A stretch of DNA of 64,000 bases from Piezodorus guildinii (Eukaryota; Arthropoda; Insecta; Hemiptera; Pentatomidae): the NCBI GenBank assembly GCA_023052935.1, contig CM041292.1, positions 140,643,143 through 140,707,142 on the forward strand. Reading direction: 5' to 3'. The notes beneath the pieces are model-generated. The model was not told the origin of the DNA, did not search any database, and saw only the letters and a program-made list of their open reading frames with translations. Position 1 is the stretch's first letter; the number at the start of each line of letters is the position of its first letter. Positions 55,161 through 64,000 of the stretch are shown here, piece after piece. A program made the translations under genes and the position numbers.

Positions 55161-55988
55161 TGATTAAAAATGTAAGTATTCTCCACTGCTTATGTGAGTT
55201 TTAAAATGTTGGTACTGTTGGTACATTTTTATTTTCATTAAGTCTATTTAATTCTGATAATTATTCATTCAGTCAATCAAAGAAGAAAACAAAGCATCTA
55301 AATTATTTTCTTCGACTTTCTTTAATGAATTTAAGGTCTTTCAATGATATAAAATAGTTCATTTCCGTTCTCGGTAATGCCTTAGAAAAAAGGAAATTTT
55401 TAATATAATTTTGAACAACTGATTGGTTGGAAGCATCAGCCATTGGGAGACTCTCGAAGAAGCGATTAGGCTTCTCATCTGATTTCAGTTCATCCCTCCA
55501 GTTCCTCCAGTGCCCTCTAAGGCGGAAATTATCGAATCCACTTTAAATTTTATTACTCCACTCACAATAGCTCCTCTTCACCAGCTGGCGAACAATAGAG
55601 GTGGGGGCGAAAGCTTTGTATGCCTCAGAGTATAACCTATAAACCACCCCCCTCTGAATACTTTCAAAGCCAGGCCTTGTTTTTACTATATACCGTTTTT
55701 TGTTCCTTTTATTCCAGAATTTCGGTGTAATACCATAGTCGCTTCCTATAGTTGTCTGGAACATAAAGCAACCAATTTCGGAAGGATTTCACTTTCGCCT
55801 CTCGCGAAAAAAAAAAAAAAAAAAAAAAAAAATCAATATAGCTCGTTATCTGTGGAAATAGGTCTTGAACAATACAATGCAAATATGAGGCATGGCAGTG
55901 AAGAATATGTATTAATACATGAAAATAAAAGCAGACATTTAAGAATTAGAATACATTCATTATTTAGAATTTTTAAGTTATGTGAAAA
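55161..55988. other. Non-coding DNA; possible old LINE remnant
   Basis: The minus strand at about 55765-55545 has an open stretch with ESIQRGVVYRLYSEAYKAF, which loosely recalls the thumb region of R1-type reverse transcriptases (QR....l..ayRT.s). The match is too weak for a firm call. An A-run lies at 55806-55832. Confidence 0.25.
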
Positions 55989-56838
55989 AAAAAAAATCTG
56001 GTGCATGCAACATACCACTTTCACTTATCTCCGTAGTTAAAATCAATTGAAGATTTTCTTAATGTAATAAGAGATGAAATAAGTTTAAAGAATTAATTAA
56101 ATTGATTTTCGATAGAAACGAATGTTTTATTAAATAATATATTATATTATTATCTAAAACAATTAGTTATTTTTGTCATATTTCCTCACTTTCTATTAAA
56201 TTTTACGACATTGTAGAGAGACATTATTTTCTCAATAATTTTTCCCATTCCAGCGCTATACATACATATATTATGGTATATAAAAAAACAAATACTACAT
56301 TAAAAAATACTTTTGCACTTTTTTATTTGAATATGAAATTCGTTCAACTTGTATATATAGCCATTTTTTATCAATGCTAACAACATGAAATTGGTACTTT
56401 TTTCAAATCCACAAAATTGAAGATTCTTCAGAGGACGAAAATTTAAACTATCGGCATTTAAGCTCTGTCAGACTATTTCAATCAGAATGAAACCACCATT
56501 ATTTCAAAGCTCGTTTAATCAAACGGTTTTTAAAGAAAAAATGTAAAAACTTTCAAAATGCATGGTATGAAGTTGCTCTTCTGGTTAATTGATTTTGATG
56601 AAAAAAAAAAGGTTGCTGTAACATCTTAGGCATAGACGCTCTTAAAATATGAAATTTCAGTTCTATACAACTTATCGCTTTTTCGCTAGACTTACCACAT
56701 ACACACAGACCTTTTTGCGGAACATGTTCATTTGGACTTAGGGGACCCTAAAACGTGTATTTCCGTTGAAAACTGGAATTAGAAAATTTTCACGATCGCG
56801 ATAATTTCCCTTTTCATATGTTAGAAAGCGAAAGTAAA
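55989..56838 (-). mobile_element. REP-1 copy f, complete, about 850 bp
   Basis: The plus strand begins with the reversed right end (AAAAAATCTGGTGCATGC, CCACTTTCACTTATCTCCG) and ends with the reversed left end (CACGATCGCGATAATTTCCC, GCGAAAGTAAAA). The interior contains GGCATTTAAGCTCTGTCAG, TATTTCAATCAGAATGAAAC and TTTTGCGGAACATG. It has no insertion, no ORF and no (A)n tail. Confidence 0.8.
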
Positions 56839-57059
56839 AAAGAGTAAAAGTGATAGAAGAAAAGTAATAGCCAAGTTTCGGCAATGATAAATCAAATATT
56901 TCTTAACAAAAAACTTCTTGGATTCAGGTGATGAAGTAAAACTAACAATTTTATACTTGTGTGAGAACTGTGATATGTTTCTTATTTTAGCATGATATGG
57001 ACACAACACCGTAAAAAAGAATGTAAAATCGGTTATCATCTTTTCCTCATCTTCTCATA

Positions 57060-57315
57060 TTAAATTTTTTTAACGTCTTTTTCTTTAACTAAATTTGTTC
57101 AGACGACGCTACAATGGGAATTATAAATTTTTCCTATGCATGTTTAATTAGGATTGGGATCATTGACGAGTACCTGATATTGGACAAACTCGATGCAATG
57201 TCTTGGACTGATTGTAATATTACTCAGTAAAGCATTGTTCCAAAAAAAAAAAAAAAAAAATCTGAGTACCATCGAACCCGCGACTATACTTGCCACTATA
57301 CCACAGGGACCCCAA
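57060..57315 (-). mobile_element. SINE-A copy 6, divergent
   Basis: TTAACGTCTTTTTCTTTAAC, GACGACGCTACAATGGGAAT, GGATTGGGATCATTGACGAG and GAGTACCTGATATTGGAC follow the family in the minus orientation. The head is broken by an A-run (57242-57260) and ends CTTGCCACTATACCACAGGG. Confidence 0.7.
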
Positions 57316-57888
57316 AATTTAATACTAGCAACACTTTATTTGGTGTCATTAGGAAGAATACTTCTCTGAATGTTTTAAGAAAAATAAATTATTAAATGAA
57401 GAAATATGCAAAGGAAAATATCATAAGTCCGAAGTAAACATCATAAGATTTTAAAAAAAAACTGTTTATGGATTTAATAATAAATTAAGTCTAGATAACT
57501 TAATTTATTTTATAATATTAACTTAAATATTCTTATAATAAAAATACATTGTAGGGTCGGGTTAAGCCTCGCAATAAACTAGATCAACTTTAATCTAGGA
57601 AAAACTTGTTTGGGTTAAGTGAAATACTTCTTTACATTATACGCTGTTTTACTACACTTTCTTAGGTCTTATATTTCTTCAGCACCGTTAATTTTTCCCA
57701 TATTATTCAGGTGTTCTTCAAGGTTGAATATTTGAGTCTTTCAGTCTTATATTATTTTTCATTATTCTTTTCTTTTTTTAATTCTCACCATCCTCTTTAA
57801 ATTATAAAAAAAAATAATAATATTTTTTCTGCCGAAATATTTTATATTGCTATTGTAATGAAGGTATTCAATGCAATATATATGCATT

Positions 57889-57950
<62 letters not shown>

Positions 57951-57954
57951 TACA

Positions 57955-58014
<60 letters not shown>

Positions 58015-58629
58015 AGTTTGTAACATTTAGGATAACCCTTTGATTTTTTTTTTTGGATTGATAAGGACTGCAAACTTCCTATTATTTAATTATCCTGCAG
58101 AATAATTAAATAATTCCCGCCCTAAAAGAAGAAAAATAATAATTAAAAATAATATTACCTCTCATACCCGCTTTTGATGATTATAATAACCAACAAAGCT
58201 TATTAGAAATGAACATTATTTGCAATAAATAAATATAATTGATTTTGATTAGAGGCCTGGGGCGTTCCAGGGTGCACCTAATAATAATTATAAATACTGA
58301 TGCATTAAATACTGAGTTATGCATCCAACCCATAACTGAACTTAGTACTCACACGGTACAAACTCCGCAATTCCGCGTTGTGCAACTTTTCGAATTTCCC
58401 AATAACCTCATCTCTCTTTGGACCAAATATTTCATGCAGTACCTCAATCGAAAAACTTAAGGTGTTATTCATCCTTCAAACTAAGCAGCATCGGAAGAAT
58501 AATAGTTTTTTTTTTAAATTCTAACCTTTAGGTATAGGTATTTTGCAACTGAATAATAACCCGCACTTACAGCCTTTAACCAAGACTTTATTTCCTTCTA
58601 GATTTCGTTTTTTTTTTTTTTTTGGTTAT
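57316..58629. other. AT-rich DNA with long (CA)n(TA)n
   Basis: A (CA)n run followed by (CATA)n and (TA)n spans about 57892-58011. No gene is seen. Confidence 0.6.
57892..58011. repeat. (CA)n-(CATA)n-(TA)n microsatellite
   Basis: About 55 bp of CA repeats, short CATA repeats and about 50 bp of TA repeats lie directly adjacent. Confidence 0.95.
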
Positions 58630-59040
58630 CGTAGAACCTAGATACTTAAATTCCTCTACGTGTTTAAACGTATGTCCCGATCTATCAATATAACCATGAA
58701 CGTCACCGTCTCTACTACTAATCATATACTTCGTCGTATGTCTATTTTTATCAAGCCTTATAGCTTTACTGGTTTCATTAATGTGCTTGTGTTTAGTTAT
58801 ATAGTGTCCTCGTCTTCGCCCAGCAGTGCCAAATCATTTGCTTATCCCAGAACCGGAAATTTACCACCCAAATTTAAATCATTCTCTGTTTCACCTTTTC
58901 TATGACATTTTCTAATGCTAAATTAAATAAAACTGGTTCATAGGAGTCACCTTGTTTTAAACCCTACAGTACCTAATCCTCTCAAAGTAATTATGATTGA
59001 TTCTAACTTTATTGAATGTTTCTGACAACAACGTCCCTAC
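58630..59040 (-). pseudogene. RTE-like reverse-transcriptase remnant
   Basis: The minus-strand translation, with frameshifts, gives GLKQGDSYEPVLFNLALENV, then NDLALLGEDED (degraded YADD box), then KHINETSKAIRL, NRHTTKYMISSR and GHTFKHVEEFKYLG. This order (LKQGD..SP.LFNLALE.VI, ADD, KTKYM, F..V..F.YLG) is that of RTE-clade reverse transcriptases. It is an old, dead fragment. Confidence 0.65.
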
Positions 59041-60298
59041 ATTAACCTTCATAAGGATTAAAATAAACATTTATAGTAATAATAAAAAATAAAATTCAGC
59101 GAAGAATGGAGGAAGTAGCGATCGGAGAGAATAAGGAAAAGACAGAAGAAAAGAAATGATATGAAAGGAAGTAAGGGTAGTGATATTCGCTTGGTCTCTA
59201 AGTCAGTTCCGTGAAAAAAAATAAGATAAAATTCCCCTGAATGTTTTCCGGAATACAAAGGAAAGATTGGAAGGAACCTTTCTGATAAGAAGGAACGAAA
59301 TTAATACAAGTAAAACAACATTATTGGAATACATAAGTAATATGAAATTAATTAATAACATTGAAGAGACGTAACTAATATCAAAAGTATATAACATAAT
59401 TTGTATAAATAGGGCGAATGAATTAGATAAGTTGGAAAAAAAAAAAGTTCTTCATAAATGAAATGGTAGTCAGACCAGCAATCCTGTAAGCCGCTGACTG
59501 CGTAAGTTGCTACCGCCTAACCATTCAAACAAGACCTTTCCTCAAGTCCATTACAGAGGTTAGGCACAACGCATCGAGAAAATGGTTAGAGGAACGTATG
59601 GTAGAGTTCAGTAAAAATTGAAAGAATACTGTGCCAACAGAAAAGCTGGTGTTATCGTTAGGAAAGCAACCACCCAACACGCCAGAAGTGGAAGTCAACA
59701 GATGTAAACACAAGCACCGTGGTCCTAGGTTGGCCCAAACGAAAAAAATAAAAAAAATAAATGATACTGCTTCATGTTCATTGTCACTCAGTGTCTCAGA
59801 GACCTGACGTGGTAAGCCACATTTTATAATATCTATTCTGTATTAAGGTCTTCAAAAATTGAAGCAAATCCATTTATGTAATAGGATTCCGTCCTTGATT
59901 TTTTTTAGTATTTTATTTCGCTCCAAAATTTTTCATTTATATGTTTGCAATGAACGATTGCATTTCTATGTTGTATTTCTTGTTTCTTTTTAGGAACACA
60001 AACACCTCTTTACAATCATACACCAACTTGGATACTAAACTTTCCCTAGAACAGAATTTTTGCCATATTCAAAGGCCGGCTGGTTGAAGACTAATTCACT
60101 ACCTATACTAATGACCCCTTTATGAGATAAACTAGCTATATAATAAAATAAATAAGTGTTCGGAATTCCCGTAAATGATTCTAAATGGAAGAATCTGAGA
60201 GTTTATTTATAGATATACAATCGATAGCTTAACCCACATCTATACTTATTAAAAAATACAGCTTATTAAAAAATGTTTTTAATCATACCCTTATTTTT
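59041..60298. other. AT-rich DNA with one complex stretch
   Basis: About 59465-59740 is GC-richer (GTAAGCCGCTGACTGCG, GTGGTCCTAGGTTGGCC) and unassigned. No gene is seen. Confidence 0.45.
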
Positions 60299-61180
60299 TA
60301 CTTTCACTTACCTATATATAAAAGAGAAAGTATTGCAATCGTGAATATTTTCGAATTCCAGTTTCAACGGAAATACACGTTTTGAGTCCTAATAAGCAAG
60401 TCCCGAAAAAAGTTGTGTGTCTGTGAAAAGTCTAGCACCAAAGCGAAAAGTCGTACAAAACTGAAATTTCATATTTAGGACAACTATACGCCTGATATAT
60501 GCCAACAACTTTTTCATTAAAATCAGCTAACCGGAAGTGCTACTTTATACTATGCATTTTTTACCATTTTTATAATACGGTTCAAACGATTTTAATTAAA
60601 CTCGCCATATGGATGAAAAATTCAATGGACATTAATTTTATATAGGTTTATTTTTAATTGAAATAGTCTAACAGAGCTTTAATGCTGATATCTTAAATTT
60701 CCATCCTCTAATGTACCTTTAATTTTATAGATTCAGAAAAATTACCCCTATAATCTTAATAGGATTGATAAAAAAATGGCCATAAATAAAAGTTGAAGGA
60801 ATTTGATAACCAACTAAAGGAGAAACGAGCAAACATTTTTTTTAAAAATGTATTATTTGTCTTTTTGAACCTATCGACAACAACATAGATTTAAAATATA
60901 CCGTTGGAAAGCTAAAGATTTTAGAAAAAAAAATATTATCTTCTACAGAAAGGTGTAAAAGGTTATTCAAAGTGTCAAATAGGGCATAAAGTTAAAGTTA
61001 TTACTGATAATCATAATTTTATGTTTCTATATGATTTAATCTAAATCATATGTTTACATCGTAATATAAAATACTCTTTTTATTTAAATTAAGTTTAAGT
61101 TTAAGATTATTTAATACTTCTTAAATTGAGTTCGACAGCCGAGGTATATGAATCGTTTGTAGCCCGCACCATATTTTTTC
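60299..61180 (+). mobile_element. REP-1 copy g, complete, about 880 bp
   Basis: The left end is TTACTTTCACTTACCTATAT. The interior has GAATATTTTCGAATTCCAG, CGAAAAGTCGTACAAAACTG, GGAGAAACGAGC and ACCGTTGGAAAGCTAAAG. The right end is GAGGTATATGAATCG, GTAGCCCGCACCATATTTTT. With copy f it defines the full length of the family. No ORF is present. Confidence 0.8.
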
Positions 61181-61566
61181 CATTTCCACCATTAATGATC
61201 TAGCAGGACACTGAGGTTTCCGCAACCATCAGAATAGAAATTATTCCAATTTTACAATGTTATAATTACTGGTCCAGTAAGAGAAAACATGCATTTAAAT
61301 GCGTTGCATCCGTAATGGCTCCCGTATTGCAGGGTGCAGAGTCTGCCACTCGTATTCTATGCAAATGTTTCATTAACGATTCGTAGCCTGAAATTCGACG
61401 GAACTATTTTATCAGTGATTAATGGAATAGTTTTTATACTAATTCTAAGCTAATCTGTATAATGGTTTATAACGAAAAGAACCAAAGATTAATTTCGTTT
61501 TTGCTCGTGTGTATAATTTCATCAGATTTTTATTGATGCGCAGATGCATACAGTAAGTTCTTCATT
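61181..61566. other. Complex non-coding island after REP-1 copy g
   Basis: The DNA is non-repetitive, with ATTTAAAT, an octamer-like ATGCAAAT (61359-61366) and several ATTAA motifs near GCTCCCGTATTGCAGG. No coding frame is convincing. It is a candidate conserved regulatory element (inference only). Confidence 0.3.
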
Positions 61567-62684
61567 ACTTTGACTTACTTATGTATGAGATATACAGTAT
61601 GAAAAAATTATGCAATGGTATAAATGGTGAATTCAAGTTTTCAATTGAGATGTATATTTGTTCCACAAATACTATATAAATCTAGGACATGATCACAAAC
61701 ATACATGTACAGCAAGTGTAACATAAGTGCCAGTTTATTTTTACAATCAAATTAGAAAAAAGAAAATATATAAATCAAAAATATTATTAGTTAAGATTTA
61801 GATATTAAGGACTAATGTCATAAGGATCTTTTGTATAATAGTCGTTAGAGAATAAATCATTACTTTTGAAGAAGGAAAAAAGCACTTTATAACTGTTTGT
61901 TTTAAACCTACTTTACTTTTCCTCATTCATTCACTTACTTTCCCGAGTTAATGCCTCATTCAGGGCCTAATTACTTTTTATCAAAAAAACTTGAATATAA
62001 TAATCCGCAATAAAACATTTTCTAAGAGTCCTGAGGCACTATGGTATAAACATGCTCTTTGGCAATATTGTTTATAAATATTATTTACGTACATATAATG
62101 CAACAAAATTGAACGTAACTTAATGAATAACATTTTTTAATGTTCGTAAAAAAAAAAAGTTTTTATCATAAAATAAGTGATGGTCACTTGAGAAAAAGCT
62201 GTAAAGAGAGAGGGGAGAGAGTAGAAAAGTATATTAAGTGTAATAAACATTAAGATAAAATTATATAAGCTACTTATTTTCTTCCTCAATTCTTATATAA
62301 CTGTAATTATAATTTTTTTAGTCAATTATTTTATTGTATTTTCATGAAACCAACACTAGTGAATGTTCACAAAAGTATCAGGGTGCATTGAAGGCTCTTA
62401 TTTACTTCTCTCATAGACTACTTCAACCCTTTAATATAAACAACTAACTTTTAGGCTATGCCTTCTTCAGGTTGCAAAAATAATAATTTTTTTTTATCTG
62501 AAAGGGCACAATTACAATTTACATAACATAACCATTATAAACATACTGTCACAACAGAAAAGTTTCAAAATACATAATACATAAAATAAATTATCATAAT
62601 GAATCGCTAAATCGTACATCGTAAGATTCCTAAAAGTTTTTTAGTTATTTATTATTATTTTTTTTAGTTGATTTTATTTTTATT
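61567..62684. other. AT-rich DNA, weak REP-1-like start
   Basis: CTTTGACTTACTTATGTATG and TTATGCAATGG at 61568-61620 distantly resemble the REP-1 left end. The rest is AT-rich without a gene. Confidence 0.35.
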
Positions 62685-62830
62685 TAAACGTATTTATTGA
62701 TATTTACAATTGTATTAAATAAAAATACGTCAAGTAAATGTGATGGTAATATATAAAACTGTCATAAAATACATGTAGAGACACTACCCGGTGGCAGCAC
62801 TCTAAAAATATTTATAGATTTTATTTTAAA
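62685..62830 (-). mobile_element. J14: Jockey 3' end (J2 type), minus strand
   Basis: The reverse complement reads TTTTTAGAGTGCTGCCACCG, CTCTACATGTATTTTATGAC and CACATTTACTTGACGTATT, then CAATAAATACG. It closely matches the J13 3' UTR. No coding sequence is left. Confidence 0.75.
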
Positions 62831-64000
62831 TATTATTTGTATACGAAATTTGAACCCAGAAATTAGAACGATTATTGAAGAAAAAATAAATAACATGAAT
62901 ATTAGTACATAGCACTTTAAAAATGTAAGAAATTTATTGTTTTCTGATATTTGAAATATATTCATAAGAATAAACCATTCTACATTTTAAAACTGACGTA
63001 AAGAATATAATCTGTGTAAGAATAAATGGACTTTTCCTTAATCCATTGCATTCTGAATAAATCTACTCTCCGGCATAATATGATAATAAAAAAGTCATCA
63101 TATGAGGTTCATGGGGAAAGATTAAAATATTTATTAAAAAAAAAAGTTTTAATGGAAACGTGTATTTTTATATACTTTATAATGCAACCCATAAACATCT
63201 CATAGTTTTGAATAAAACCTTCCTGGTTAATATTTAGAATTTAGATTTTTTCTTTTCCTTCGCTATCTTCCTGAAAAAAATTGTTCTCTTTTAGAATTAT
63301 TTTTAGTTTTTGTATTCTTTTGATTACGGTTTCTTTTTACTTCTGTACACAAAGATTTCAAATTCAAATTTCGTTTTTCATACCTGAAATTCTCTAATGA
63401 AAAGTTTTTATTTTTGTTAAATAACGTTGTTATTCAAACCTATGATAAAAATTAAAATTATATTTTACCTAGAATTACCTATATGCACAGTAAAATACAT
63501 ATGTCTTATATATTAAGCTTAATTAATAGACGCATAAAAACTAATTATAAATTGATTCGTATATGAAAAAAATTAAGAAATTAATTTTCTTAAACGGATG
63601 GCTGTAATGCATTACAGAAAGTTTCTTTTCTTTTTATTCTTATTGTTTTGATAAAGCTTTAACAAGGAAAATGAGTTACTTTTATAGCGTTATTTCAATT
63701 TACTTTTTCTTTTTTTTCTCATCCCTTCCCTTCTCGACTTCCAGCACCCAAACTTTTCATATTCATTTTCTGAAGGTAAAAGTTTTTTTTTTCTTTAAAG
63801 TTTGTTTTTGCTTTGATAAGACATGAAATTCTTGGTTGTACTGTAATTTCTATTTAAAAGAAATTTATTGTTATATTCGTTTTATTTATATTTTATTTTA
63901 TTTTATATAGTTAGTTGATATTCTATATTGTTAGTTGGTCAATTAAGATACTTTTTGTAAAGCATTATGCATGTATATCCTATATATATATATATATATA
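62831..64000. other. AT-rich DNA to the window end
   Basis: No gene or classified repeat is recognised. The window ends in a (TA)n run starting at about 63980. Confidence 0.55.

Noticed and set aside
57892..58040. Open frames through the CA/TA microsatellite
   Set aside because: They encode only His-Thr, Cys-Val or Ile-Tyr repeats produced by dinucleotide repeats.

Overview
The window looks like a piece of a large, AT-rich arthropod (most likely insect) nuclear genome. The evidence is two complete Jockey-clade non-LTR retrotransposons, tRNA-derived SINEs, short non-autonomous DNA-transposon-like repeats, long (TA)n and (CA)n microsatellites and no compact gene organisation. I cannot name the species from sequence alone. 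I found no convincing host protein-coding exon, rRNA or functional tRNA, so the region is best read as intergenic or long-intron DNA filled by successive, often nested, transposon insertions.

Layout. 1-2.4 kb: AT-rich DNA with a SINE head. 2.46-7.39 kb: J1, a full-length two-ORF Jockey element inside a 13-bp target-site duplication (TSD). 8.6-10.1 kb: a copy of a repeat family I call REP-1, split by a 460-bp insertion with a 16-bp duplication. 11.9-14.9 kb: J2, a 5'-truncated Jockey copy with a long open RT reading frame, inserted in a tandemly repeated unit. 15.5-19.0 kb: decayed Jockey 3' ends (J3-J5). 19.66-24.49 kb: J6, a second full-length Jockey element with intact ORFs, inserted in another REP-1 copy (9-bp TSD). 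24.5-31.7 kb: SINE families A and B. 31.8-35.9 kb: Jockey and CR1/L2-like fragments nested in REP-1 copies. 39-47 kb: nested LINE and SINE copies and a piggyBac-like MITE. 47-64 kb: mostly AT-rich DNA with remnants of several LINE lineages (Jockey, RTE-like, possibly R1-like), two complete REP-1 copies and microsatellites.

Function. The only apparently intact genes are the two ORF1/ORF2 pairs. ORF1 is a nucleic-acid-binding protein with three zinc knuckles. ORF2 carries an apurinic-type endonuclease and a reverse transcriptase. In both elements the ORF1 stop and the ORF2 start abut exactly (TAAATG). The 5' ends share a block and a DPE-like motif, and the 3' UTRs share a nested stem-loop. These proteins could mobilise their own RNA, and comparable machinery would have made the many 5'-truncated copies. 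The SINEs must borrow a LINE machinery. The most interesting material is the pair of intact Jockey elements with their shared RNA features, the REP-1 family, and a few GC-richer islands that could be conserved regulatory DNA.
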